Shown: positions 16,518 through 26,140, counted from the stretch's first letter. The stretch is DNA of 64,000 nucleotides from Sporosarcina globispora (GCF_001274725.1 NZ_LGUF01000007.1:1567187-1631186); one strand, 5' to 3'. Notes: generated by a model not told the origin, from the letters alone. A program made the numbers and translations.

Positions 16518-16650
16518 TGAGTTGATTGTAGCGGAGGGCATTTTACTCCTGCGGGAAGTGAGGGAAGAGGGAGACCCCGCAGGCGAAGCCGAGGAGGCTC
16601 CCATTCCTCCCCGCGGAAAGCAAGTGCCCGCAGCGGAGATCAACGGACAT
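16518..16650. repeat. Dispersed intergenic repeat, family A, copy 1
   Basis: About 133 bp with inverted ends (GTTGATTGTAGCGG at the left, CCGCAGCGGAGATCAAC at the right) and a G+C-rich centre containing CCCGCAGGCGAAGCCGAGGA. It closely matches 26248-26382. It carries no gene. Repeats of this look occur widely in Bacillus-type genomes, usually between genes. Confidence 0.85.
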
Positions 16651-16718
16651 CATTTATTTGGTAACAAAAATTGTAAAATCAACCTCAAAAATAATACAAC
16701 AATTACCAATTAATTAGT

Positions 16719-16748
16719 GTATATGGCCATGTGATTCTACACATTCTA
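16719..16748 (+). promoter_or_regulatory. Sigma-G-type promoter of the SASP gene
   Basis: GTATA, exactly 18 nt, CATTCTA, the expected forespore sigma-G pattern, ending 24 nt before the sspA-type start codon. Confidence 0.78.
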
Positions 16749-16772
16749 TACTCACAAGGAGGTGAAAATCAC

Positions 16773-16973
16773 ATGGCAAACAACACTTCAAACCAACTTC
16801 TAGTTCCTGGAGTACAACAAGCTCTTGACCAAATGAAGTACGAAATCGCTACTGAATTCGGTGTAAGCCTTGGTGCTGAAACTACATCTCGCGCTAACGG
16901 TTCTGTAGGTGGAGAAATCACTAAGCGTTTAGTTCAAATGGCTGAACAGCAATTAGGCGGTTTCCAAAGATAA
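16773..16973 (+). CDS. sspA: Alpha/beta-type small acid-soluble spore protein
   Basis: The 66-aa product ([20 protein letters not shown]) coats DNA in the spore and gives resistance to UV and heat. The GPR protease site appears as [10 protein letters not shown], and the second conserved block as [23 protein letters not shown] at 16773 follows AAGGAGGTGA at 8 nt; the longer upstream frame lacks a ribosome binding site. A sigma-G-like promoter lies in front. The location beside thiI is that of sspA in B. subtilis; alpha/beta paralogues are so alike that the letter is given by position. Confidence 0.95.
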   Translation: MANNTSNQLLVPGVQQALDQMKYEIATEFGVSLGAETTSRANGSVGGEITKRLVQMAEQQLGGFQR

Positions 16974-16987
16974 TTAAATAATATGGC

Positions 16988-17024
16988 TACAAGGAGCAGG
17001 AATTATTCCTGCTCCTTATTTTTG
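16988..17024 (+). terminator. SASP gene terminator
   Basis: AAGGAGCAGGAA, TTA loop, TTCCTGCTCCTT, then T-rich sequence. Confidence 0.88.
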
Positions 17025-17147
17025 TGCAAAAATTATTTTTCAAGAAATAAATAATTTTAAATTTTATAATAATTTAGTATAATAATTTTTATAGAATAAG
17101 CATCCAGGTTCAGGCACCAGCACATGACATTGTTAGGGGGAGATTTG

Positions 17148-18737
17148 ATGAAACGGGAAGACTTAATCGCACCGGAGAAATACAATCTCGTATCAGAAAT
17201 GGAGCGGTTTGCCGGAGATAAGGACAAACTCGCAATAAAGTGGGAAAATGAGCAGGGAGTAAAAAAAGAAATTACATACAATGAACTGATACTTAATGCA
17301 AACAGAATTGGAAACGTTTTCTTAGAAAACGGTCTGAATAAGGGAGATGTTATTCTTATTATTGTTCCGAGGCTGATTGAAGCGTATCAGGTTTACATTG
17401 CTTCATTAAAAGCCGGAATTGTCGTCATACCAAGTTCAGAAATGCTTCGTACAAAAGATCTTCAATACCGCATTAATCATGGGGATGTTAAAGGTATTGT
17501 AAGTTATTATCCATTTGTTGATCAATTTAAAGATATTAAGGAAGCAGAACCACTGCCGAAGTTTGTAATAGGCGGACAGGCAGAAGGCTGGATCGGGCTG
17601 GATGAAGAAATGAAAAAGGTTTCCCATGAACTTCCATTGGCAGATACTTCCCGGGATGACATGGCGTTCCTTTCTTATACTTCAGGAACAACTGGAAACC
17701 CAAAAGGTGTAGTACATACACATGGCTGGGCATTTGCTCATCTTAAAACAGCAGCACCAAACTGGCTATGCATTAATGAGGGCGATACAGTATGGGCAAC
17801 TGCAGGACCTGGCTGGCAAAAGTGGATCTGGAGCCCATTCCTTTCCGTCCTGGGTTCTGGTGCTACTGGGCTTGTCTACAGTGGTAAGTTCGAACCGAAA
17901 AAATATTTGCAGCTTTTAGAGGATTATCAGGTAAATGTCCTTTGCTGTACGCCGACTGAATACAGGCTGATGGCAAAGGCTGAAAATATTCATGAATACA
18001 AGCTGCCGGAGCTTCACAGTGCTGTTTCTGCCGGTGAACCGCTCAACCGGGAAGTGATTGATACATTTAAGAAGCATTTTAACGTGAATGTCCGTGACGG
18101 ATATGGACAGACGGAAAATACCCTGCTTGTCGGCATTACGAAGGATATGGAGTTAAAAGCAGGCTCAATGGGCAAACCGACTCCAGGCAACAGAGTTGAC
18201 ATTATTAATGAGGATGGTGAGGTTTGTGCTGTAGGTGAGGTAGGAGATATCGCTGTCCATGTAGAGACTCCTGCGCTCTTTAAAAATTATTATAAAGATC
18301 CGGAAAGAACAGCTATGCAATTCCGCGGTGATTACTATATTACCGGAGATAAGGCAAAGAAAGATGAAGATGGCTATTTCTGGTTTGAAGGCCGCGGCGA
18401 TGATATTATTATCAGCTCGGGCTATACCATTGGCCCATTTGAGGTGGAAGATGCGCTTGTAAAGCATCCATATGTGGCCGAATGTGCAGTTGTGGGCAGT
18501 CCGGATGAAGTTCGCGGACTGATTGTAAAAGCATTCGTTGTTCTAAGGGAAGGTGTCGACCAAAATGACCCTAACCTTGTTTCCCAGCTGCAGGAGCATG
18601 TAAAAGAACTGACTGCTCCATATAAATATCCTCGTAAAATTGAGTTTCTGTCAGAACTCCCTAAAACTGCTTCAGGAAAAATCATGCGTGTGGAATTACG
18701 GAAAAAAGAAGCAGAAACAGCTTCAGCGCAAAACTGA
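17148..18737 (+). CDS. Acyl-CoA synthetase / AMP-forming ligase (YtcI-like)
   Basis: The 529-aa ANL-superfamily enzyme activates a carboxylic acid with ATP to the acyl-AMP and then the CoA thioester. Motifs: A3 FLSYTSGTTGNPKGVVHTHG (about 170-190), A5 DGYGQTEN, A7 YYITGDKAKKDEDGYFWFEG, A8 GRGDDIIISSGYTIGPFEVE, and the A10 lysine in LPKTASGKIMRVELR. The sequence resembles medium-chain and acetyl-CoA-synthetase-like enzymes; the substrate is not readable. ATG at 17148 (after TTAGGGGGAGA) is preferred to 17124. B. subtilis has ytcI at this position. Confidence 0.88.
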   Translation: MKREDLIAPEKYNLVSEMERFAGDKDKLAIKWENEQGVKKEITYNELILNANRIGNVFLENGLNKGDVILIIVPRLIEAYQVYIASLKAGIVVIPSSEMLRTKDLQYRINHGDVKGIVSYYPFVDQFKDIKEAEPLPKFVIGGQAEGWIGLDEEMKKVSHELPLADTSRDDMAFLSYTSGTTGNPKGVVHTHGWAFAHLKTAAPNWLCINEGDTVWATAGPGWQKWIWSPFLSVLGSGATGLVYSGKFEPKKYLQLLEDYQVNVLCCTPTEYRLMAKAENIHEYKLPELHSAVSAGEPLNREVIDTFKKHFNVNVRDGYGQTENTLLVGITKDMELKAGSMGKPTPGNRVDIINEDGEVCAVGEVGDIAVHVETPALFKNYYKDPERTAMQFRGDYYITGDKAKKDEDGYFWFEGRGDDIIISSGYTIGPFEVEDALVKHPYVAECAVVGSPDEVRGLIVKAFVVLREGVDQNDPNLVSQLQEHVKELTAPYKYPRKIEFLSELPKTASGKIMRVELRKKEAETASAQN

Positions 18738-18744
18738 ATGTTAT

Positions 18745-18778
18745 GAAAAATGCAGGCGGGAATTCCGCCTGTATTTTT
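18745..18778 (+). terminator. Acyl-CoA synthetase terminator
   Basis: AATGCAGGCGG, GAATT loop, CCGCCTGTATT followed by TTTT. Confidence 0.85.
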
Positions 18779-18830
18779 GTTATACTATGTTAAATATGAA
18801 CTTTTTGGTTTGTTAAAGGAGAAAAGATTT

Positions 18831-20426
18831 ATGGGAACGCTTTGGCATGGGGGTCCGATTTATACCCTTCAGCATGAAGGTCATCGGACAGATGCTGTTA
18901 TTACGAAAGGCAGCAAAATAATTGAAATTGGCACTGTAAAGGAATTAAGGGATAAGTATAAAGAAGACATTAAGGAAGAGATTGATTTACATGGAAGCAC
19001 TATGCTGCCGGGATTTGTGGATAGCCATATGCATTTGATTGGGCATGGCGAAAGACTAATTCGGCTTGATTTATCAAAGTACACATCCAAACAGGAGGTT
19101 CTTTTGGCTGTTAAGGAATTTTCAGAAACTGTAGATGAGGGAGAATGGGTCATTGGGGAAGGCTGGAATGATAATCTATGGGATCAGCCGGAACCTATTT
19201 ATGCCTCAGAGCTTGATCAATATGTTCCGAATCATCCTGTCATGCTGAAGCGTGTGTGCAGGCATGCCCTGGCAGTCAATTCTCTTGGGTTATCAAGAGC
19301 AAATATTACCGAAGATACTGAATGTCCTCCTGGAGGAGTAATTGATAAAGATGAATATGGGAAACTAAATGGACTCTTGAAAGACCAGGCACAAGAGCTT
19401 TTATTTAATGTGATGCCGTCTGTATCAGAAAACTATTTAAAGAAGGCGCTTCATGCTGCCATTAAGGATGCATATAAGCTTGGCCTGACAGGAGGCCATA
19501 CTGAGGATCTCAATTATTATGGAGGATTCAGCCAGACTTATCAGGCTTTCAAACAGGTTATAGAGGTGGAAAATCTTCCTTTCCGGGTACAACTGCTTGT
19601 TCATCATGAAGTTGCGGAAGCAATGAAGGAATCAGGCGGAGGGTACTTAGAGGGCAGTGAACATATAGAGTTTGGGGCTATGAAGATATTCGCCGATGGA
19701 GCGCTGGGCGGAAGGACAGCTTTGTTAAGCCATCCATATGCTGATGACCGATCTACATCCGGAGTTGCCATTTATTCGCAGGAGCAGCTGGCCGGGCTGG
19801 TCGAAAAAGCCCGCAAGCTTGACATGCCAGTTGCTATTCATACAATTGGAGATCTGGCATTTGAAATGGCGTTAAATGCGATAGAAAAGCATCCATTGAA
19901 GGGTTTGGGACGAGATAGGCTGATTCATGCGCAAATATTGCGCAAAGAACTTATAGATAGGGCTAAAAAGCTGCCTTTAATCCTTGATATCCAGCCACGA
20001 TTTACAGCATCTGATTTTCCATGGGTGATTGACCGCATTGGTGAGGAAAATATGGAGTACTGTTATGCATGGAAAACACTTCTGAAAGAAGGGATACATT
20101 GTGCAGGCGGTTCGGATGCCCCGATTGAGCCGGCAAACCCGTTTCTTGGAATACATGCAGCCGTTACCAGAACAAATATAGATGATCTTCATAACACAGT
20201 TTATTATCCAAGTGAAGCGTTAACAGTTTTTGAAGCAGTAAGCTTATTCACAAAAGGGAGCGCATATGCTGCATGCCATGAAAATGATAGAGGCGCCATT
20301 CAAGAAGGGTTTCTTGCTGATTTCACCATATTAAATGAAGATATTTTTAAAATGCCAATAGGGCAATTAGCCAATATTACAGTAGACAAAACCGTAATTG
20401 ACGGAAAAATTGTATATGAAGCATAA
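18831..20426 (+). CDS. ytcJ: Amidohydrolase YtcJ
   Basis: The 531-aa product is of the amidohydrolase superfamily (YtcJ-like group). Metal-binding motifs: GFVDSHMHLIGHGE (about residues 60-73), a central AIHTIGDLAFEMA, IHAQILR, and the distal Asp in CAGGSDAPIEP. The composite start/end sheet (WHGGPIYTLQHEGHRTDAVI; FTILNEDIF) is typical. Substrate unknown. ATG at 18831 follows AAAGGAGAAAAG; the extension to 18750 overlaps the preceding terminator. Same position as ytcJ in B. subtilis. Confidence 0.9.
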   Translation: MGTLWHGGPIYTLQHEGHRTDAVITKGSKIIEIGTVKELRDKYKEDIKEEIDLHGSTMLPGFVDSHMHLIGHGERLIRLDLSKYTSKQEVLLAVKEFSETVDEGEWVIGEGWNDNLWDQPEPIYASELDQYVPNHPVMLKRVCRHALAVNSLGLSRANITEDTECPPGGVIDKDEYGKLNGLLKDQAQELLFNVMPSVSENYLKKALHAAIKDAYKLGLTGGHTEDLNYYGGFSQTYQAFKQVIEVENLPFRVQLLVHHEVAEAMKESGGGYLEGSEHIEFGAMKIFADGALGGRTALLSHPYADDRSTSGVAIYSQEQLAGLVEKARKLDMPVAIHTIGDLAFEMALNAIEKHPLKGLGRDRLIHAQILRKELIDRAKKLPLILDIQPRFTASDFPWVIDRIGEENMEYCYAWKTLLKEGIHCAGGSDAPIEPANPFLGIHAAVTRTNIDDLHNTVYYPSEALTVFEAVSLFTKGSAYAACHENDRGAIQEGFLADFTILNEDIFKMPIGQLANITVDKTVIDGKIVYEA

Positions 20427-20430
20427 GGGG

Positions 20431-20492
20431 AAACGCCAGGCATCATTCCAGTTCACCCAGCTGGTATAGGTGCCTGGCTCTCGTTTTGGCAA
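20431..20492 (+). terminator. ytcJ terminator
   Basis: Long stem GCCAGGCA...TGCCTGGC with an inner CCAG/CTGG pairing, followed by TCTCGTTTT. Confidence 0.6.
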
Positions 20493-20572
20493 GAAAAAAA
20501 GATTGCAAACATTTTTGCGGCAGATTTATAATATAAATATTTCGATACTAGAAAGAATTGAGGCAAATGGCA

Positions 20573-21505
20573 ATGAAAAATAATGAAGTGCAAATGGGAG
20601 CTCTATATGCAGGGTTTGCATACTTTTTATGGGGTATTCTGCCGATTTACTGGAAGTTTTTAGGTCACGTGCGTGCGGATGAAATTTTGGCGAACAGAAT
20701 TTTTTGGTCGTTTTTCTTTATGCTGCTGATTCTCCTGGCTTCGAAGAAATGGAATGCTTTTGCTGCAACGCTGAAAGGATTCAAAGCAAATAGAAAGCAG
20801 CTTTACGCCCTTATGATTGCCTCCTTGCTGATCAGCACCAATTGGTTTTTATATATTTGGGCGGTCAATACCGATCAGATGATTGAGGCCAGTCTTGGCT
20901 ATTATATTAATCCGCTCGTAAGTGTGATTCTGGGCATGCTGGTTTTTAAAGAAAAACTATCTCCTGCGCAATATGTTTCTTTTGGATTTGCATTTGCAGG
21001 GGTTATGATCTTGACTGTCAGCTATGGGCGATTTCCCTGGATAGCCATAGTTCTCGCTTTATCCTTTGGCCTTTATGGGCTAGCCAAAAAGCTTATAAAA
21101 GTGGATTCAGCTGTTGGCTTAACGCTCGAAACGCTAGTAGTGACCCCGATCGCATTTATTTATATGGTTATGCTTTTTATGAATGACAAACAGGCTTTTC
21201 TGCATGTTTCGCTAAGCACCGACTTGCTTCTCATTGGGGCAGGAGCAGCCACAGCAGTGCCGTTATTGTACTTTGCCAAAGGGGCACAAAGAATACCAAT
21301 GTCCATGCTTGGTTTTCTGCAGTATATTGCACCAACACTTACGCTGATTCTGGGGATCTTTGTTTACCATGAGCATTTTACAAAGCTTCACTTGCTTTCC
21401 TTTATGTTTATTTGGCTGGCATTAACGATTTACTCTGTTTCAAGGACAAAACTTTTTGTCAATTTGGAAACAAAGCTGAAGCGCGGAAAAGGAATCGGTG
21501 TATAG
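20573..21505 (+). CDS. rarD: RarD-type EamA transporter
   Basis: The 310-aa membrane protein has ten predicted segments in two EamA repeats. The RarD signature is visible at the start (GALYAGFAYFLWGILPIYWK), and in SLLISTNWFLYIWAVNTDQM and EASLGYYINPLVSVILG. RarD proteins are drug/metabolite-type transporters; the natural substrate is not known. ATG at 20573 (GAGG 9 nt upstream) is chosen over TTG at 20558 and ATG at 20567. I do not expect it here in B. subtilis, so it looks like an insertion between ytcJ and nadF2. Confidence 0.88.
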   Translation: MKNNEVQMGALYAGFAYFLWGILPIYWKFLGHVRADEILANRIFWSFFFMLLILLASKKWNAFAATLKGFKANRKQLYALMIASLLISTNWFLYIWAVNTDQMIEASLGYYINPLVSVILGMLVFKEKLSPAQYVSFGFAFAGVMILTVSYGRFPWIAIVLALSFGLYGLAKKLIKVDSAVGLTLETLVVTPIAFIYMVMLFMNDKQAFLHVSLSTDLLLIGAGAATAVPLLYFAKGAQRIPMSMLGFLQYIAPTLTLILGIFVYHEHFTKLHLLSFMFIWLALTIYSVSRTKLFVNLETKLKRGKGIGV

Positions 21506-21546
21506 AAAAGAGTTTCGCACAGTCATGCGAAACTCTTTTTCTATAG
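21504..21546. terminator. Bidirectional terminator between rarD and nadF2
   Basis: AAAAGAGTTTCGCA, loop, TGCGAAACTCTTTTT. A-rich left arm and T-rich right arm serve both convergent genes. Confidence 0.92.
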
Positions 21547-22341
21547 AAATGTTCTTTTAACCTTTTCCCAGAAGGAATTGTCCTTTAGTTTTACTGTCTT
21601 AATTATTTTGTCGCTTAGTTTAATATCAATCTTTTCTACATGCTGGATGCTTAGGGCTTCATTGTCCATTCCCATTGTAGGATGGTCATTGCCATCCTGC
21701 ACCACTTTTAGGGTCAGCTTTCTGTTTCCGCTCAGAATAAAGGAAGATCCAAGTGTACGATAGCGATTATTATTCAGTGAAGCCAGTTCGCTCACCTGCA
21801 TGCAAGGCAACAGAGGGTCAACAACAGCTCCATTTACAGACTTATTATAGGCTGTGCTTCCGGTTGGGGTGGCAACAATCATTCCATCCCCACGGAACGT
21901 TTCAAAATGGAAATCGTCGATAAAGACGTCGATTACAAATGTTTTAATAATGGCAGAGCGGATGCTGAATTCATTTAAGCACTGAAAGGATGTCTGGTCA
22001 TCAACTGTAACATCAATCGTGGGATAGCGTCTTACTTCCACTTGTTCATTTGTCATTGCCTCAACCATCTTGGCTGTGTCATCCAAATGGAAATCACAGT
22101 ACAGGCTTAGGCTCCCTGTAGTTGAAATTCCAGCATACAAACAATCATCTCTATAGCCGGTTTTACGGACGGCCTGCAAAAATGTTCCATCTCCCCCGAT
22201 GCTTACAATGATATTAGCTTGTTTGAAGTCATTAACAATGGTAAAGGAATGTTCTTCAGCAAGACTGTAAAGCGGGGTTACTTTTTCCATCGTTTCTTCA
22301 TCTTTTTTGTGATAAAAGTATACATTGCGTCTTTCAGGCAT
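21541..22341 (-). CDS. nadF2: NAD kinase 2 (YtdI)
   Basis: The 266-aa ATP-NAD kinase makes NADP+. Family motifs: IIVSIGGDGTFLQAVRKTGY (GGDG, about residue 50), CLNEFSIRS (NE/D motif), GDGMIVATPTGSTAYNKSVN. ATG at 22341 is chosen: GGAGGA lies at a proper distance, whereas ATG at 22347 is only 2 nt from it. Length agrees with B. subtilis YtdI (about 267 aa). It is the smaller, second NAD kinase of Bacillus. Confidence 0.94.
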   Translation of the reverse strand: MPERRNVYFYHKKDEETMEKVTPLYSLAEEHSFTIVNDFKQANIIVSIGGDGTFLQAVRKTGYRDDCLYAGISTTGSLSLYCDFHLDDTAKMVEAMTNEQVEVRRYPTIDVTVDDQTSFQCLNEFSIRSAIIKTFVIDVFIDDFHFETFRGDGMIVATPTGSTAYNKSVNGAVVDPLLPCMQVSELASLNNNRYRTLGSSFILSGNRKLTLKVVQDGNDHPTMGMDNEALSIQHVEKIDIKLSDKIIKTVKLKDNSFWEKVKRTFL

Positions 22342-22591
22342 ATTCATTCCTCCAAACAGTATAAATAGTTGTAAAAAAGGGGAAAATGTCCTTCATGATT
22401 TTCTTTCCCAAATAATTCATATTTTGCTATGATTATGGTTGCCCGAGTTCAGTTTACCTTTTTTTGAAACATTTTAAAAGTTTATACGTATGAAGAATAT
22501 GTGACAAATAGGTTTTCTGGGAATCATAATCAGTCAAACATTGCGGCTGGTTATGCTAAAGGAGAAAGCAGATTAAAAGGAGGATTTCACA

Positions 22592-23602
22592 ATGAATGGA
22601 AAACGTTGGGCTGCGCTGGGAATAGCTGCAGGGTTGTTTGTTTTTTCCGTTGTGCTGAACTTTGTGACTGCATTTGCATTTACAGATTTTGAAAGCTCTG
22701 TAAATGAACTGTTTGCAGGAAGCAATGAAGCATTTTTGGAAGAAGTAATTGAAGAGGGAAATGCACAGAAGAAAATTGCCGTATTGGATGTGAATGGAGT
22801 GATTCAGGATACCGGTGATGCATCTTCTTTATTTGCAAGCCCGGGATACAATCACAAAGGATTCATGGATAATCTAGATTACGTAAAAGAAGACAGCACA
22901 GTTAAAGCGATTGTCATTAAAGTTAATTCACCAGGCGGAGGCGTAGTGGAAAGCGCCGAAATACATGATAAGATTGTTGAAATTCAAAAAGAAACAAAGA
23001 AGCCTGTATACATATCAATGGGATCAATGGCTGCTTCAGGAGGCTATTATATTTCTGCTCCGGCTGATAAGATTTTTGCCAGCCCTGAGACTTTGACCGG
23101 GTCGCTGGGGGTAATCATGCAGGGATATAATTATGCAGGACTTGCCGAAAAATATGGTGTTGAGTTTGTAACGATTAAGAGCGGGCCTTATAAAGATATC
23201 ATGAGCCCTACGAGGGATATGACGGAAGAGGAAAGAAAAATCCTTCAATCCATGATTGATAATTCGTATAAGGGGTTTGTCAAAGTTATTTCCGAAGGCC
23301 GCGGATTATCTGAGGCACAAGTAAAGGAAATTGCCGATGGCCGAATTTATGATGGCCGGCAGGCAAAAGAACTGAATCTGATCGACGGCTTTGGCTATGA
23401 TGACGATGTAATTGAACAATTAAAGAAAGACCATAAATTGAATGGTGCCCAGGTTGTAAAGTATTCTGAGAATTTTGGCTTCGGATCCATGTTCAGCATG
23501 GGAGCGCGAAAAATCATTGGTGACGACCTGGAAATGGCAGGTATGATGAAGTTGTTATCACAGCCAAACTCACCTCGGTTGATGTATCTTTATGCTGAAT
23601 AG
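22592..23602 (+). CDS. sppA: Signal peptide peptidase SppA
   Basis: The 336-aa membrane-anchored S49 serine protease degrades signal peptides left after secretion. One N-terminal membrane segment (about 6-26). Catalytic Ser in YISMGSMAASGGYYISAPAD (about residue 147) and catalytic Lys in VTIKSGPYKDIMSPTRDMTE (about 199). The oxyanion region is KVNSPGGGVVESAEI. AAAAGGAGG precedes ATG at 22592. Followed after 14 nt by yteJ, a likely operon, as in B. subtilis. Confidence 0.97.
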   Translation: MNGKRWAALGIAAGLFVFSVVLNFVTAFAFTDFESSVNELFAGSNEAFLEEVIEEGNAQKKIAVLDVNGVIQDTGDASSLFASPGYNHKGFMDNLDYVKEDSTVKAIVIKVNSPGGGVVESAEIHDKIVEIQKETKKPVYISMGSMAASGGYYISAPADKIFASPETLTGSLGVIMQGYNYAGLAEKYGVEFVTIKSGPYKDIMSPTRDMTEEERKILQSMIDNSYKGFVKVISEGRGLSEAQVKEIADGRIYDGRQAKELNLIDGFGYDDDVIEQLKKDHKLNGAQVVKYSENFGFGSMFSMGARKIIGDDLEMAGMMKLLSQPNSPRLMYLYAE

Positions 23603-23616
23603 GGAGGGGAAAAAAG

Positions 23617-24201
23617 ATGACTTCAAATGATCAGAATGAAAGAGAGCTTGGCCGTCCTGATTCATTGCAGGATGAAGGCGGGAATGAGTCATCCTTTGAT
23701 GAAGCAGATCCTGCAGTTAACGAAACGATCACACAAGCAGAAACCCTCCCCATTCAAAAGGCTGCGGAACCAATCAGGTTTGCCGGGTTTTGGATGAGAT
23801 TTTGGGCTTATCTTTTAGATTTAGTTGTAGTTGCCAGTGTTGACCGGATCCTGATTAATCCAATTTTTAGAGCGCTGGATATTCCTTTGCATGAAAGCAA
23901 TTTGTTTGCTCCGATTTCCATAGCTACTGCCATTACGTTTTATGCCTATTTTGTGCTGATGACCAAGTTTTTTGGCCAGACACTTGGGAAAATGGTATTT
24001 GGTTTAAAAGTGGTGAATCTTGAAGGGAAAAAACTAACATGGAGCACAATTTTGTTCCGTGAATGGATCGGCCGTTTTATATCAGCGAGCATTTTTGTCG
24101 GCTATGTGATTGTCGCATTCCTGCCGAAGAAACAGGGACTGCATGATCTTTTTGCAGATACCTCTGTTGTTCATGAAAGGCCAAATGAACAAGGCGTATA
24201 A
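23617..24201 (+). CDS. yteJ: RDD-family membrane protein YteJ
   Basis: The 194-aa product has an acidic, unstructured N-terminus (about 1-55) and an RDD domain with three or four membrane segments. The characteristic Arg and Asp pair is seen in FAGFWMRFWAYLLDLVVVAS, and FGQTLGKMVFGLKVVNLEGK is the conserved loop. Beside sppA, as in B. subtilis, where YteJ has been linked to restraint of SppA (recalled, not checkable here). Confidence 0.92.
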   Translation: MTSNDQNERELGRPDSLQDEGGNESSFDEADPAVNETITQAETLPIQKAAEPIRFAGFWMRFWAYLLDLVVVASVDRILINPIFRALDIPLHESNLFAPISIATAITFYAYFVLMTKFFGQTLGKMVFGLKVVNLEGKKLTWSTILFREWIGRFISASIFVGYVIVAFLPKKQGLHDLFADTSVVHERPNEQGV

Positions 24202-24207
24202 TTGAGA

Positions 24208-24250
24208 AATGGAAACCTGTCACCGCTTGGTGGCAGGTTTATTTTTTTTC
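24208..24250 (+). terminator. sppA-yteJ terminator
   Basis: AAACCTGTCACC, GCTT loop, GGTGGCAGGTTT and a run of T. Confidence 0.9.
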
Positions 24251-24288
24251 AGTTGGGCATAATACAAGGCTGAAAGGGTGTGAAAAAA

Positions 24289-24984
24289 GTGAAGTGGCTT
24301 CTGATTGCTGTAATTGCCCTTATAATTCTTTTGTTTATAATCATGGCAACAAAACTAAAGATATATTTTCATTTTTACCATGGAAATGATAATGACCATT
24401 TGAGAATCCAATTCAAAGCCTGGTTCGGAATGATCAGATACAAAATAGAAGTTCCTCTAATAAAAGTAGATGATAACTCGCCAACTATTATTGTTAAAGA
24501 AAAGGAAGCTGCCGGAACACAGGAAAATGCTCCTAAAAAAGAAACAAAGCAATACTCAGCAGAAAATCTTATCGATAGTCTGCATGATACAAAAGCAATG
24601 ATAAATCATATCGTGTCTCTTCACAAAATAATACGGAAATTTCTAAAGCGTGTGACCATCAGGAATCTTGAATGGCATACTTTTGCAGGAATTGGTGATG
24701 CAGCCCATACAGGAATGCTTACTGGGGCACTCTGGGCGATAAAAGGGGGCATTCTTGGATTAATAAGTCATTATATGAAGCTGAAAACGCCACTCAGCAT
24801 CACTGTAACTCCACATTTCCAATTTTCCGTCTCACAAACAGCTCTTTCATGTATGATTCATTTTCGTGTCGGGCATGCTATGTTAGCAGGAATTAAACTG
24901 ATCAAATATTGGAAAGGCGGACTGCCGGACTTCAGGACAAAGCCGCTTTCTGCCTTATCTGATGATGGTACTAAATCTGTCTAA
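24289..24984 (+). CDS. ytfI: DUF2953 protein YtfI
   Basis: The 231-aa product has one N-terminal membrane segment (about 2-21) and the DUF2953 domain (IRNLEWHTFAGIGDAAHTGM near residue 125, then VTPHFQFSVSQTALSCMIHF). In B. subtilis ytfI pairs with ytfJ/gerW as a sporulation-linked gene. The start is uncertain: GTG at 24289 is about 11 nt from GAAAGG, while GTG at 24280 is only 2 nt from it. gerW follows after 17 nt. Molecular role unknown. Confidence 0.86.
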   Translation: MKWLLIAVIALIILLFIIMATKLKIYFHFYHGNDNDHLRIQFKAWFGMIRYKIEVPLIKVDDNSPTIIVKEKEAAGTQENAPKKETKQYSAENLIDSLHDTKAMINHIVSLHKIIRKFLKRVTIRNLEWHTFAGIGDAAHTGMLTGALWAIKGGILGLISHYMKLKTPLSITVTPHFQFSVSQTALSCMIHFRVGHAMLAGIKLIKYWKGGLPDFRTKPLSALSDDGTKSV

Positions 24985-25001
24985 AAGAGGAGGAGCAATA
25001 A

Positions 25002-25466
25002 ATGTCTGACCATCCAATTCAAGGGCTTATGACAACTGCCATGGAAAATCTGAAAGAAATGATTGATGTGAACACAATTATTGGGGATCCAGTAGAGACC
25101 CCTGATGGGAGTGTGATTTTAACAGTTTCAAAGGTTGGCTTTGGCTTTGCCGCAGGGGGAAGCGAGTTTATGCTTGACGGACAATCAGGCGAGCAGAAGG
25201 GCCACCCGTTTGGCGGCGGAAGCGGCGGCGGTGTTTCCATCACTCCAATTGCCTTTTTGATTGTCAATTCTCAAGGGGTGAAAATGGTTCATCTTGATGA
25301 GAGCACTCACCTATATGAGAAGATTCTTGACCTTGCCCCTCAGGCAGTCGATAAAATTCAGCAAATGTTCAATAAAAAAAACGGTGGGACTGGCAGTCAG
25401 CAAGGCCAGAACCAGCAACAAAACAATGATGAGTACAACGGACCTAAACAAGATCTTGATATTTAA
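25002..25466 (+). CDS. gerW: Spore germination/sporulation protein GerW (YtfJ)
   Basis: The 154-aa product of the YtfJ family starts MSDHPIQGLMTTAMENLKEM and has a Gly-rich centre (GFGFAAGGSEFMLDG; GGGSGGGVSITPIAFLIVNS) and a Gln/Asn-rich tail. It is a forespore protein needed for normal L-alanine germination in B. subtilis. AGAGGAGGAGC precedes the ATG. Operon with ytfI. Confidence 0.95.
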   Translation: MSDHPIQGLMTTAMENLKEMIDVNTIIGDPVETPDGSVILTVSKVGFGFAAGGSEFMLDGQSGEQKGHPFGGGSGGGVSITPIAFLIVNSQGVKMVHLDESTHLYEKILDLAPQAVDKIQQMFNKKNGGTGSQQGQNQQQNNDEYNGPKQDLDI

Positions 25467-25469
25467 GAG

Positions 25470-25508
25470 AAGGAAGTTAACTTTCCTAAGGAGAGTTAAC
25501 TTTTTTCT
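25470..25508 (+). terminator. ytfI-gerW terminator
   Basis: AAGTTAACTTTCC, TAA, GGAGAGTTAACTT, TTTT. Confidence 0.9.
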
Positions 25509-25593
25509 TGGAATGCACCCTTTATAATTGCAAAAAAGATTCTGAAAAGATATGATTTACACTGTACATAAGTGATTAAGGAGGACGATTTAA

Positions 25594-26094
25594 ATGGCAT
25601 CTATTACGTTCAAAGGAAATCCAGTAACATTGCTGGGCAATGAAGTTAAAGAAGGAGATAAAGCACCTGAATTCAAGGTACTGGCAAATGACCTTTCTGA
25701 AGTATCTCTTGCTGATTCAAAGGGGCAGGTGCGTTTGATCAGCGTAGTTCCTTCCATCGACACTGGAGTTTGTGATGCGCAGACACGACGTTTTAACGAA
25801 GAAGCTTCAAAGCTTGACAATGTTAAGGTTCTTACTGTTAGCGTGGATCTTCCATTTGCTCAAAAGCGCTGGTGTGCTGCAGCAGGCATTGAAAATGTTC
25901 AAACTGTTTCCGATCATCGCGATCTTTCTTTCGGGGAAGCTTATGGGGTTGCCATCCAGGAACTTCGCCTATTAGCTCGTGCCGTTTTTGTTGTCGATTC
26001 AAATGATACAGTTACATATGCGGAATATGTAAGTGAAGCAACAGATCATCCAGATTATGAAGCAGCAGTGGAAGCAGCTAAGCAAGCGAAATAA
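25594..26094 (+). CDS. tpx: Thiol peroxidase Tpx
   Basis: The 166-aa atypical 2-Cys peroxiredoxin reduces peroxides with thioredoxin. Peroxidatic Cys in [16 protein letters not shown] (about residue 60) and resolving Cys in [11 protein letters not shown] (about residue 94), the spacing of bacterial Tpx. AAGGAGGACG precedes the ATG. Position (ytgI) matches B. subtilis. Confidence 0.97.
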   Translation: MASITFKGNPVTLLGNEVKEGDKAPEFKVLANDLSEVSLADSKGQVRLISVVPSIDTGVCDAQTRRFNEEASKLDNVKVLTVSVDLPFAQKRWCAAAGIENVQTVSDHRDLSFGEAYGVAIQELRLLARAVFVVDSNDTVTYAEYVSEATDHPDYEAAVEAAKQAK

Positions 26095-26106
26095 GTATAC
26101 AATATT

Positions 26107-26140
26107 GAAAGCTCCGGATTTGTTCCGGGGCATTATTTTT
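26107..26140 (+). terminator. tpx terminator
   Basis: AGCTCCGGA, TTTG, TTCCGGGGC then ATTATTTTTT. Confidence 0.82.
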